From contig CM019707.1 in NCBI GenBank assembly GCA_009760885.1, positions 30,751,687-30,815,686 on the forward strand: a stretch of 64,000 nt of DNA, in the 5' to 3' direction. The stretch is from Achatina immaculata. Lineage: Eukaryota > Mollusca > Gastropoda > Stylommatophora > Achatinidae. Position numbers and translations under genes: made by a program. Each line of letters begins with the position of its first letter. The first letter of the stretch is position 1. Below, piece after piece: positions 10,169 through 18,776 of this stretch. Below the pieces are notes generated by a model that saw only the letters and a list, made by a program, of their open reading frames with translations, made no database searches and was not told the DNA's origin.

Positions 10169-10677
10169 ATTCTGAGTAGACAGGTATAATCTATATTCTG
10201 AGTAGACAGGTATAATCTATATTCTGAGTAGACAGGTATAATCAATATTCTGAGTAAGCAGGTATAATCTATATTCTGAGTAAGCAGGTATAATTTATAT
10301 TCCGAGTAGGCAGGTATAATCTATATTCTGAGTAAGCAGGTATAATCTATATTCTGAGTAGGCAGGTATAATCTATATTCTGAGTAGGCGGGTATAATCT
10401 ATATTCTGAGTAGGCAGGTATAATCTATATTCTGAGTAGGCAGGTATAATCTATATTCTGAGTAGGCAGGTATAATCTATATTCTGAGTAGGCAGGTATA
10501 ATCTATATTCTGAGTAGGCAGGTATAATCTATATTCTAAGTAGGCAGGTATAATCTATATTCTGAATAGGCAGGTATAATCTATATTCTGAGTAGGCAGG
10601 TATAATCTATATTCTGAGTAGACAGGTATAATCTATATTCTAAGTAGGCAGGTATAATCTATATTCTAAGTAGGCAA
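10169..10677. repeat. 26-bp minisatellite, about 19-20 copies
   Basis: The unit is CTGAGTAGGCAGGTATAATC plus TATATT, with occasional A for G. Very homogeneous, implying recent amplification or conversion. Confidence 0.95.
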
Positions 10678-11179
10678 TTTTTTTCTACAGTACGATGGAG
10701 GCTGATGAGTGGGAACTAATTCTATACATTCAGCCCAGGACTGATTGTGAGGCCATGTCATGCACCCAACTTACGACTTACTGAGTTACGTTTGTATATA
10801 CGGCCGAATTTCCTCGGGTATATTTTATGAAAGAAATAATACAATACAGCATACCTTAAATGTGGTGTAAATATGCAGTAAAATAGTCTTGTGTCCCTGA
10901 TTTTCCCTCTTCTATTTTCCACTGTCCTGCTACCACGAAATTTTAATTAACTTGTGAAGTGATCTTTCATTTTTAAAGGAAATCTACGGCAACATGGTCC
11001 CTATATGTGCTCATTTAGTGCCTACAGAATGTATGCATGTTTGTGTGTATATAGTACGTGCATTTTTTGTGTGGAACTGACAAGTTACTGAATATGATGC
11101 TTTATTTAATGTTTGTCCACTAATATTTTGTGATTATCTTCCACGCAGTTACTGTGAATGCAATTACTTAGAAGATCAA

Positions 11180-11440
11180 GGACAGAAAGAAAATCAAATA
11201 AAGAGATCAGGTGTCGCAGAAAATTGGCTCGTAAACACTATCAAAACTAGAAAGTTCAGAAACTCCAGCCACATCAAGAGGCACAACAGCTTGGGGAGGT
11301 TAACAGTAGAAGGCGTAGCGCCCAGCTAAAGAGAACAAGGACAACCTTGCCGCGGGTGGACTTGGGACACCACGGAAAGTCTGAATATGTCACTGCGACA
11401 CACTAGTCAACTTGAGCAAGACCACATTGCATTTAGGTAG
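11180..11440 (+). mobile_element. RTE-like LINE C-terminal fragment
   Basis: The plus frame reads NTIKTRKFRNSSHIKRHNSL, then GRLTVEGVAPS and, after a stop, ESLNMSL and QLEQDHIAFR. This is the K-x-x-x-x-HIKRH-x-x-L and D-R-x-x-(F/W)-R tail of RTE-type proteins (compare HIKRHDNLEKTILEG in RTE-B). Decayed. Confidence 0.65.
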
Positions 11441-12377
11441 GGTGTAGAAAAAAGGAGGGGGGGGGGTGTAACGTCCTTGAAAGGACACGTCACATGAAGA
11501 AGATAAATGGATTCTGCTAGTATTTTAAAGTGATGCAGCCTATTCATGTGATGATGTCTATTTATCTTGTAACGTGTCATGGCTATACATTATTATACTT
11601 AAGCATCTGAACTCTCCCTATAATGACCGACATATGGTCAAATCGGTCTGCGGACACTTGGTCAGTCACAAATACGGTCTTAAGATGGCTCTTGACTGTA
11701 CAGGGAAGACAATATTTCTGTACAGGCAAGACAATATTTAACTTCAAAATATACAAGAAATACAATGTGTGGAACAGACAAAATCAACATTTTTGGGAAT
11801 GACTGTCTCTTGGAGGTAAAACTGTCATTCCCCCCCCCCCCCCTTTACGTGTAAAAAGAAATGAATACCTCAACTCTCTGAGACCGTGCATACACGCCAG
11901 GTCACTTCAGTCGTAAAAAAATTCTGCCTTCGTATGAATGTATATTCTGTCAAAGCAATACAAATATTGTATTTCTGTCCCCTGTTTGAATTACGCCGCT
12001 TGCATTATGGAGGGAAACAATCCAGTTACACTTGCTAGTATCTGAACTGATTAATCCCCTTGGCAAATACGGAACTATTGGCGTTGAAATTTAGCTACTG
12101 ATTGCACATCGTATACTTCGCTTGAAATGAAAACGAAACGCTAGATTTTAAAAAAAAAAGGGGGGGGGGGAAAGAAGGGCTGATGGGAAGGAGCGAGGAG
12201 ATTGTGTTGACGTGTGTTGCATAAAGAATCATGCGCAGTATCTATCTTTTTAGCCCTCTCCAAGCCTGTAACAAACATTTCTTCGACAAACTTGATTTCG
12301 CGTTCTATTTCTGGGTCAAAGTTTTGTTTTTCTTAAACATATGGTTATTTTCAAAAACAAATTTTATTTTATAAATT

Positions 12378-13276
12378 CAGTCAATCAGTCATTTGCATGT
12401 CCCTTGCGGAACTTTGCCTCCCTAACAGTTCTCATGGAGGCCTTTCGGATGTAAGCAAGATGCTCTGCTGCTGCTGGTGCATCCATTTGCAGATCATCAA
12501 CGATGCCTTGCAACCATCTTCGCCTTGGTCTTCCTCTTTCTTTTTCCCATTATGTACCCTTCCAACACGGTCTTCTGTAGATTGTCATGACGTTTAATGT
12601 GTCCAAAATATTTAAGTTTTCTTTGTTTAATCCTCTTTACTAGCCAAACTTCTTCAATATTAAGTTCTTGTAATATGGATATATTTGTTCTCTTTTGTGT
12701 CCATGATATTTTAAGAACTCTTTTGAAGCATTTACATTCAAAGGCATGTATGTGTTTCTTAGCTGTTTTGTTAAGTGTCCAGGTCTCACAGGCATACGTT
12801 GCGATGGGAAAGATGCATGCTCTTAAAAATCCTATTTTTGTAGTTCTGTCTGTTCCTCTCCATAGTTTCTTTAGTTGTTTTACCTTCTGAATAGCGATAT
12901 GTCTTCCTTTTAATTTCCCTCAATGTATCTCCATTATTAGTTAGCTGTGATCCAAGATATTCAAAACTCTCCACTTCTTCCTATTTTTCCTCATCGATAC
13001 ATATTTCAGCTGCCTTGTTTGTTTTGTCAGTTGTCATTAATTTAGTTTTCTTCGCATTAAGATAGAGGTTTTGCTCTTCACTGTTCTTACGGGCTGACAT
13101 AATTAGTTTTTCCATTCCTTTTTGTGTTGTGGACAGTAATACTGTTTCATCTGCATATCTAATCTCTGGTATTTCATAACCTCCAATTGTTATGGCATCG
13201 CAATATTCTTTGTCTACATATTCTCTAACATTCTTCATTATATTTTCAGTATACAAGTTAAATAAGTAAGGCTGTA
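12378..13276 (-). mobile_element. RTE-B LINE fragment (3' half), interrupted
   Basis: Matches 47241-48135 of the main RTE-B copy from the C-terminal RKGHAK region back to the RT motif YADETVLLSTTQKGMEKL. The normal YADD is YADE here, and stops are present. A 750-bp insertion follows, after which the match resumes at 14026. Confidence 0.9.
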
Positions 13277-14025
13277 ACAGAATAACATTCTGTACAGATT
13301 GTATTGTGTGTAACCCTGTGGTTGTGGTCTCACAACTCATCACTGTATGCCAAGCACGGAGAAAATATCTCGTGTTTCGAGAGGATTCTTAGTCACGTGG
13401 TTTTTAGGTTAGGCTGGAGGTGTGCATGGGCTGAGAAAGTTAGTTTTTGGTCAGAATGATGTAGCGAGAGGTTGTGTGTTTGATTCTAGGATGGGATAGA
13501 GATTCAGTAGTTAAATTGTTGTAGTGATGGATTGTTTTTCTTAAGACAAATTGTTGTAATAGCCATGTAGATTTGTGTGTCGATTTGTCCACGTTTTTTG
13601 GACAAATGTTGAACGTCTGACCTGGTCCTATGGCGATGTTAGTCGCTCGGACTTATGTTTCTTTTGGATGATCATTTGTAATTGTATCCATCAAGTTTTA
13701 CACTCTACATTCGTTACAACACTCATCGTACAAATGGGATCTCATCATTAAACATTTACATTGTGTTTGCTGAATCCTGTAATTTCTTGGATTCATGTAT
13801 GTGTCGTCAATGGTGTTGAGTTAGTGAATTAATTGTAACTGGTCAATGTAGTGTATGGATGAGTAGTGGAGTCAGTGTTACCTGGGTTGTCCCGTTACAG
13901 AGAGAATATCATTGTAACATATGTTGGTTGTCTTCGAGTCTAGTGCTCATGTAAGAGAAACTGTAATAATACACAGTACTGTGTTAGGCTTTAAGCAGTG
14001 CCGAGTGCAGTAATACTGGTTTAAG
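13277..14025. mobile_element. About 750-bp insertion interrupting an RTE-B LINE
   Basis: The LINE match stops at AAGTAAGG and resumes at TTTAAGGCGACAATATGC, so this block is younger than the LINE. TAAGG flanks both sides (possible 5-bp duplication). It starts near TGTAACAGAATAAC and has no open frame. Size and flanks fit a solo LTR, but no paired LTR or internal region is visible, so the class is open. Confidence 0.45.
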
Positions 14026-14145
14026 GCGACAATATGCACCCCTGACGGACCCCTTGTTTTATGTAAAACCAAGTTGTTGTTTCACCGTTTATTCTTACTG
14101 CTGCCTGTTGGTCTAGATACAGCAATAACTCTAAAATATAATCCA
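14026..14145 (-). mobile_element. RTE-B LINE, continuation after the 750-bp insertion
   Basis: CGACAATATGCACCCCTGAC, then GACCCCTTGTTTTATG and GTTGTTGTTTCACCG equal the RT GVRQGC-LSP region of the 47241 copy (48137-48240). Confidence 0.9.
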
Positions 14146-14399
14146 TCTGTTATCAACTCATGTATTTTAGAAAATTCCACACAGAAATCACACTGAAAGG
14201 AAGACTCTGTGTTCTGTATATAAACAAAGCAAAATAATCAAATGAAGTTAAATTGTTTTATACAGAAGGTCTTCACTCTGTCAATGGACACGAAAACGTT
14301 AAAGTTACTTTTCTTAAAAATATACAGATCTTCATTTTTTTTAATGGAAAAGAGTTAAAGTGACCTTTAAAAAAAAAAAAGCCCCTTGGCATTTGAATA

Positions 14400-14655
14400 C
14401 TATGGTGGTGTGAAGTGTTAGTGCCTTCACATTTTCCAAGGGACATCACTGCGAGGTGAGAAGTCCAGCCCTTGTTCTTGTTGTCTTTCCTTATACACAG
14501 AAACCCCCCGGAAACCCTCCCTTTTTTTCAGGCTAAGTCGACTCGTGTACCAGCTGGTCCAATGAAAAAAAAAAAAAACAACTTCCAAATTGGAAACTGA
14601 CCCATAAAATAACTTCTGGTCCGTATGCCCGTGCGTTGACCACTACACCATCACT
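14400..14655 (-). repeat. tRNA-derived SINE
   Basis: The reverse complement begins GATGGTGTAGTGGTCAACGC then ACGGGCATACGGACC, a tRNA-like A-box head. A T-run and a body with GGGTTTCTGTG and CAGTGATGTCCC follow. No target duplication assigned. Confidence 0.55.
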
Positions 14656-14796
14656 TTTATTCATTGATGTACAGGAACACACTTAACAATATTAACTCTG
14701 TCACTCTTGAATTAATTTCCATGTTGTGCCAGAATACATTTTTATGAGAAATATTGGTATAAGGAAAGTGGAAGAAAGTTATATATATATATATAA

Positions 14797-15088
14797 TTCA
14801 CTTCCATAGAGTAGTACACTTAGTATATTACTCTTAAATATCCTGATTTTCGTATTCATGCTTAGTTTTTTTTCCATATAGTCTGCAGTACTGCAAAAGC
14901 CTGGTTTGCTGTAGTTAGTCTGCTGTTGATGTCCTCTGTGCTGTCTCCATTTTCTACTATTTTATTGCCAAGGTATACAAATTCATTGACTTCCTCCACT
15001 AACTTGCTATCTACTCTCAGTACATTTCTATTGTTCACATTTTGCTTCATTAACTTTGTCTTTCCTACTTTGATCTTTAGTCCTATGT
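14797..15088 (-). mobile_element. RTE-A LINE shard (inverted partner of 15134-15240)
   Basis: Reverse complement of element positions equal to about 37520-37813 of the copy at 35559 (encodes NVNNRNVLRVDSKLVEEVNE and FVYLGNKIVENGDSTEDINS). It is bounded by AT microsatellites on both sides. Confidence 0.88.
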
Positions 15089-15133
15089 GAATTTAAGATA
15101 TATATATATAACTTTCTTATATATATATATATA

Positions 15134-15240
15134 TGCTGGAAAATCACCAACACAATAGAAAACAAGCTGAATTCTTTCCAGACTAAATGTTTACGTTGAA
15201 TTAAAAAAATGTTTTGGCCAAACACCATAAGAAATAACAT
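15134..15240 (+). mobile_element. RTE-A LINE shard, opposite orientation
   Basis: Matches about 37813-37919 of the 35559 copy, so in element coordinates it starts exactly where the shard at 14797 ends. The pair is one element segment with its left part inverted, separated by (TA)n. Confidence 0.88.
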
Positions 15241-15311
15241 ATATATAATTGGTTGAATTAGAAATGTGCTACTTTTCATTTTATTTAGACCGCTCAAATA
15301 TCGCTCTAAGC

Positions 15312-15923
15312 CAGCTGTTCTCAGACCCTTTTGCTGCACGGCCCACATTTAAAAGTCAAACATTTTTGCGGCCCACAAATAAAGTGCTTTATATTTGCAA
15401 GGTATAAATCTAATTTTATAAAATATTATGTCATATATTCTCTACACGTTTAACTGCATATTCATTGCTACACAAAAGTTCTTTTCATGTACCTTAAAGA
15501 TGGCACTGCTTCCAGTTGGACAGCATGTCTATTCTGGCTGGAATTTGTGACAAACACACTCGAAGATCATCCTCAACGTTCATTCTTGAACGATATTTCG
15601 TTTTCATGGCAGTCAATTCAGAAAATGAAACTTCGCACAAATAAGTTGTTGAAAAAGGTAGGAGAACTTTCATCGCCAGGGCTGACAAAAACGGAGATTC
15701 CAGCGAAACAGTGCACCAAAAGGAAGAGATATCCGCAGCGGGGTCGTTAAATTTGATTTGTAATGTGCGCTCGCTAGACAGTTCCGCTAATTCTTCTTGT
15801 GCACGACCGGTTAATTCAGAGAATGAACACTGAAAAGGATTACGAATCCAATCGTACGCTTTAATCTCTTCGGGCGTGAAGTATGCATTGCGTGAAAAAT
15901 GCGGAATAATTTTTTATTGTATC
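15312..15923 (-). pseudogene. hAT transposase C-terminal relic (ZBED/SCAND3-like)
   Basis: The minus strand reads EEIKAYDWIRNPF, then EEELAELSS-type region, ALAMKVLLPFSTTYLCEVSF, SELTAMKTKYRSRMNVEDDL and RVCLSQIPARID. This is the hAT dimerisation-type C-terminus (LPFSTTYLCE-x-x-FS, KTKYR-R-NVEDDLR) typical of Buster/ZBED5-like transposases. Only about 130 residues remain. The plus-strand left edge CAGCTGTTCTCAGACCCTTT resembles the CAGTGGTTCTCAAACTTT hAT terminus. The 5' part is lost at a (CT)n run. Confidence 0.8.
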
Positions 15924-15927
15924 TACT

Positions 15928-15928
<1 letters not shown>

Positions 15929-15958
<30 letters not shown>

Positions 15959-15995
15959 AAACTTACTATCTCCTTCCCCAGGGGTGTGTCTAGAG
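15929..15995. repeat. (CT)n tract and left remnant of the 54-bp array
   Basis: A (CT)13-type tract is followed by one unit of the ACTTACTATCTCCTTCCCC repeat, separated from the main array by the RTE-A insertion. Confidence 0.85.
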
Positions 15996-16008
15996 TACCC
16001 AGGCTCCT

Positions 16009-17680
16009 CTCTCTCTGAACCTTAAGTGCCCAGGGCACATGGGGCTTCCGCAAGGGTTTTCCACAAATGCCTGTCCTTTGCCTTTTTTTCTGCTCTTGCC
16101 CAGGTGAGCCTTCTATTGCTCAACATCCTCTCTGTTGTTCTTCTCCATGTCTCTTTTGGTCTACCCTTACTTCTGTTCCCCTGTGGTGTCCATCTTAGTG
16201 CTGTTTTTGGTAGTGAGTTATCAGTCATTCGGAGCACATGTCCCAACCATCGCCAGCGTCTTTCCTCAATAATTACTGTCAGTGGCTTCATCTGCATCTC
16301 TGCAAACAAGATGTTATTTCTTATGGTGTTTGGCCAAAATATTTGTCTAATTCTTCGCAAAACATTTAGTCTGGAAAGAATTCAACTTGTTTTCTATGGT
16401 TTTGGTGATTTTCCAACATTCACTTCCATAGAGTAGTACACTTAGAACATTACTCTTAAATATCCTTATTTTCGTCTTTACGCTTAGTTTTTTTTATTTC
16501 CATATAGTCTGTAGTATAGCAAAAGCCTGGTTTGCTTTAGTAAGTCTGCTGTTGGTGTCCTCTGTGCTGTCTCCATTTTCTACTACTCTACTGCCAAGGT
16601 ATACAAATTAATTTACCTCCTCCACTAACTTGCTATCTACTCTGAGTACATTTCTGTTGTTCACATTTTGCTTCATTAACTTTGTCTTTCCTACGTTGAT
16701 CTTTAGTCCTATGTTGTTTGCATTCTGAGTTAGCTTGTTTATTTTATCTTGCATTTCTTTGTGGCTGCTTGACAGTAGACAAATGTCGTCCACAAAGTCA
16801 AGGTCCTCCAGCACTGTGTTGAGGGTCCATTGTAATCCTCTGCGTTTGTCTGATGTTGCCTCCTTCATTAACCAGTCTATTGCCAAGATAAATAATGTTG
16901 GTGATAGTACACATCCCTGCTTCACTCCTGTTTGTACCCTAAAGCTGCTGGAGGTATGTTCTCCACAGATCACTTTGCACTGAAAACCCTCGTATAGGGC
17001 TTTGATTAGATTCACTATCTTATGGGGGAGGCCATGCCATCTTAGGATTTTCCACAGTGCATCTCTGTTGACACTGTCAAAGGCTTTCTCAAAATCTATA
17101 AACAATGCATATGTTGTGCTATGCCACTCATTTGCCTGTTCTAATATTTGTCTTAAGTACAAATATGTGGTCTATGCATGATCTTCCTTTCCTAAATCCT
17201 GCCTGCTCTTTTCGAAGTTTTCCTCAAGTGTTGGTACAATTCTGTTGATGATTATTCTGCAAAATACTTTACTGGTGAGTGGCAGTAGGGTAATGCCTCT
17301 CCAGTTCCCGCAATCTCTGAGGTCACCCTTCTTTGGTAGTTTTACTATAAGACCAGTTTTCCACTCCTCTGGAGCTTTTTCTAGATCCCAGATTTGTTGT
17401 AATATCTGGCAAAGTTGTTTTGGTGTTTCTGTTTCATCTGCTTTCAACATCTCAGCAGTCACTTCATCTTCACCTGGTGCCTTGTCTAATTTTAGCTTCT
17501 TTATTGCCTCCTTTACTTCACTTATTGTTATTGGTCCTGTAATGATGTTTAGTTCCGTTTTTGCTTCAGGTATGTCTATTGTTTGTGGTGCTTGTGTTCT
17601 GTTTAGTAGTATGTTAAAGTGTTCCCTCCATCTTTCAATTTTTTCTCTTTCTCCACTGACCAGTTGTCCCTTTAGTGTCC
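16009..17680 (-). mobile_element. RTE-A LINE, 5'-truncated, inserted in the 54-bp array
   Basis: 3' end at 16009 with a short (GA)n tail. It encodes the RT segment FIDFEKAFDSVNRDALWKIL, GVKQGCVLSPTLF, DLDFVDDICLLSSS (the usual FADD is FVDD) and the C-terminus RRWRWLGHVLRM, KGRPKETWRRTTERM and EAPCALGT. The frame is broken into three pieces (16022-16360, 16608-17162, 17172-17462). The 13-bp target duplication TACCCAGGCTCCT lies at 15996-16008 and 17681-17693. Closely similar to the copy at 35559. Confidence 0.94.
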
Positions 17681-18055
17681 TACCCAGGCTCCTAGACTAA
17701 ACTTACTATTTCCTTCCCCTGGGTGTGTCTAGAGTACCCAGGCTCCTTGACTAAAATTATTATCTCCTTCCCCCGGGGGCGTCTAGAGTACCCAGGCTCC
17801 TAGACTAAACTTACTATTTCCTTCCCCTGGGTGTGTCTAGAGTACCCAGGCTCCTTGACTAAAATTATTATCTCCTTCCCCCGGGGGCGTCTAGAGTACC
17901 CAGGCTCCTAGACTAAACTTACTATTTCCTTCCCCTGGGTGTGTCTAGAGTACCCAGGCTCCTAGACTAAACTAAACGTACTATCTCCTTCCCCCGGGGT
18001 GTGTCTGGAGTACCCAGGCTCCTAGACTAAACTAAACGTACTATCTCCTTCTCCC
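17681..18055. repeat. 54-bp minisatellite with alternating A/B units (108-bp higher order)
   Basis: Units end GTACCCAGGCTCCT. Type A starts AGACTAAACTTACTATTTCC and has CCCCTGGGTGTG. Type B starts TGACTAAAATTATTATCTCC and has CCCCCGGGGGCG. The order is A-B-A-B-A, followed by two longer variants containing ACTAAACTAAACGTAC. Confidence 0.92.
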
Positions 18056-18171
18056 TTCTTCTCCCCTTCCCTGGAGCTATATCATCTATATCCATATATA
18101 TATATATTTATATATATTTAAAGAGGTTTTTTATCACTTAAGCTTTGCTCTTCAAAAAGTAAACTAAAGAA

Positions 18172-18660
18172 TCTGTGACGAGGAACAGACAGAACTACAA
18201 CAACAAAAAAAATTTAAGGGCATGCTTCTTTCCCATCGCAATATATGCCGGTGAGACCTGGACACTTAACAAAACAGCTAAGAAACACATAAATGCCTTT
18301 GAATGTAAATGCTACAAAAAGAGTTCTTCAAATATCATGGACACAAAAAAGAACAAATATATCCATACTACAAGAACTTACTACTGAAGACGGCTGACTA
18401 GTAAAGTGGATTAAACAAAGAAAACTTAAATATTTTGGACACATTAAACGTCATGATAATCTAGAGAAGACCGTCTTGGATGGGTACATAATGGGGAAAA
18501 GAAAGATAGGAAGACCAAGGTGAAGATGGCTGCAAGACATAGTTGATGATCTGCTAATGGATGCATCAGCAGCATGGTATCTTGCTTAAAACCGAGAGGC
18601 CTACAAGAGAGCTGTTAGGGAGGCAAATTTCCGCAAGGGACATGCAAATGACTGACTGCT
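18172..18660 (+). mobile_element. RTE-B LINE 3' fragment
   Basis: The plus strand encodes decayed ACFFPIAIYAGETWTLNKTA, then YFGHIKRHDNLEKTVLDGYI and RKIGRPR, ending AAATTTCCGCAAGGGACATG and an (AATGACTG) tail. It lies immediately downstream of the 874-codon exon. Confidence 0.9.
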
Positions 18661-18685
18661 TTGATTGTGGTCAATTACGAGATTA

Positions 18686-18691
18686 TTTATT
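18686..18691 (-). terminator. Possible polyadenylation signal AATAAA
   Basis: AATAAA on the minus strand lies about 75 nt after the TAG that would end the 874-codon frame if it were not spliced. It is the main sequence evidence for the nested-gene alternative. Such hexamers are frequent by chance in AT-rich introns, so it is weak. Confidence 0.25.
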
Positions 18692-18776
18692 AAGCAGGTT
18701 AAATGTATGGATTAATTTGTTATTTGACTGATTAATTGGTTGCTTGAACAACTGCTACACCAGAGCTAATACCCAC

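Noticed and set aside
10169..10677. CRISPR-like appearance of the regular 26-bp array
   Set aside because: Units abut directly with no unique spacers, in eukaryotic DNA. It is a minisatellite.
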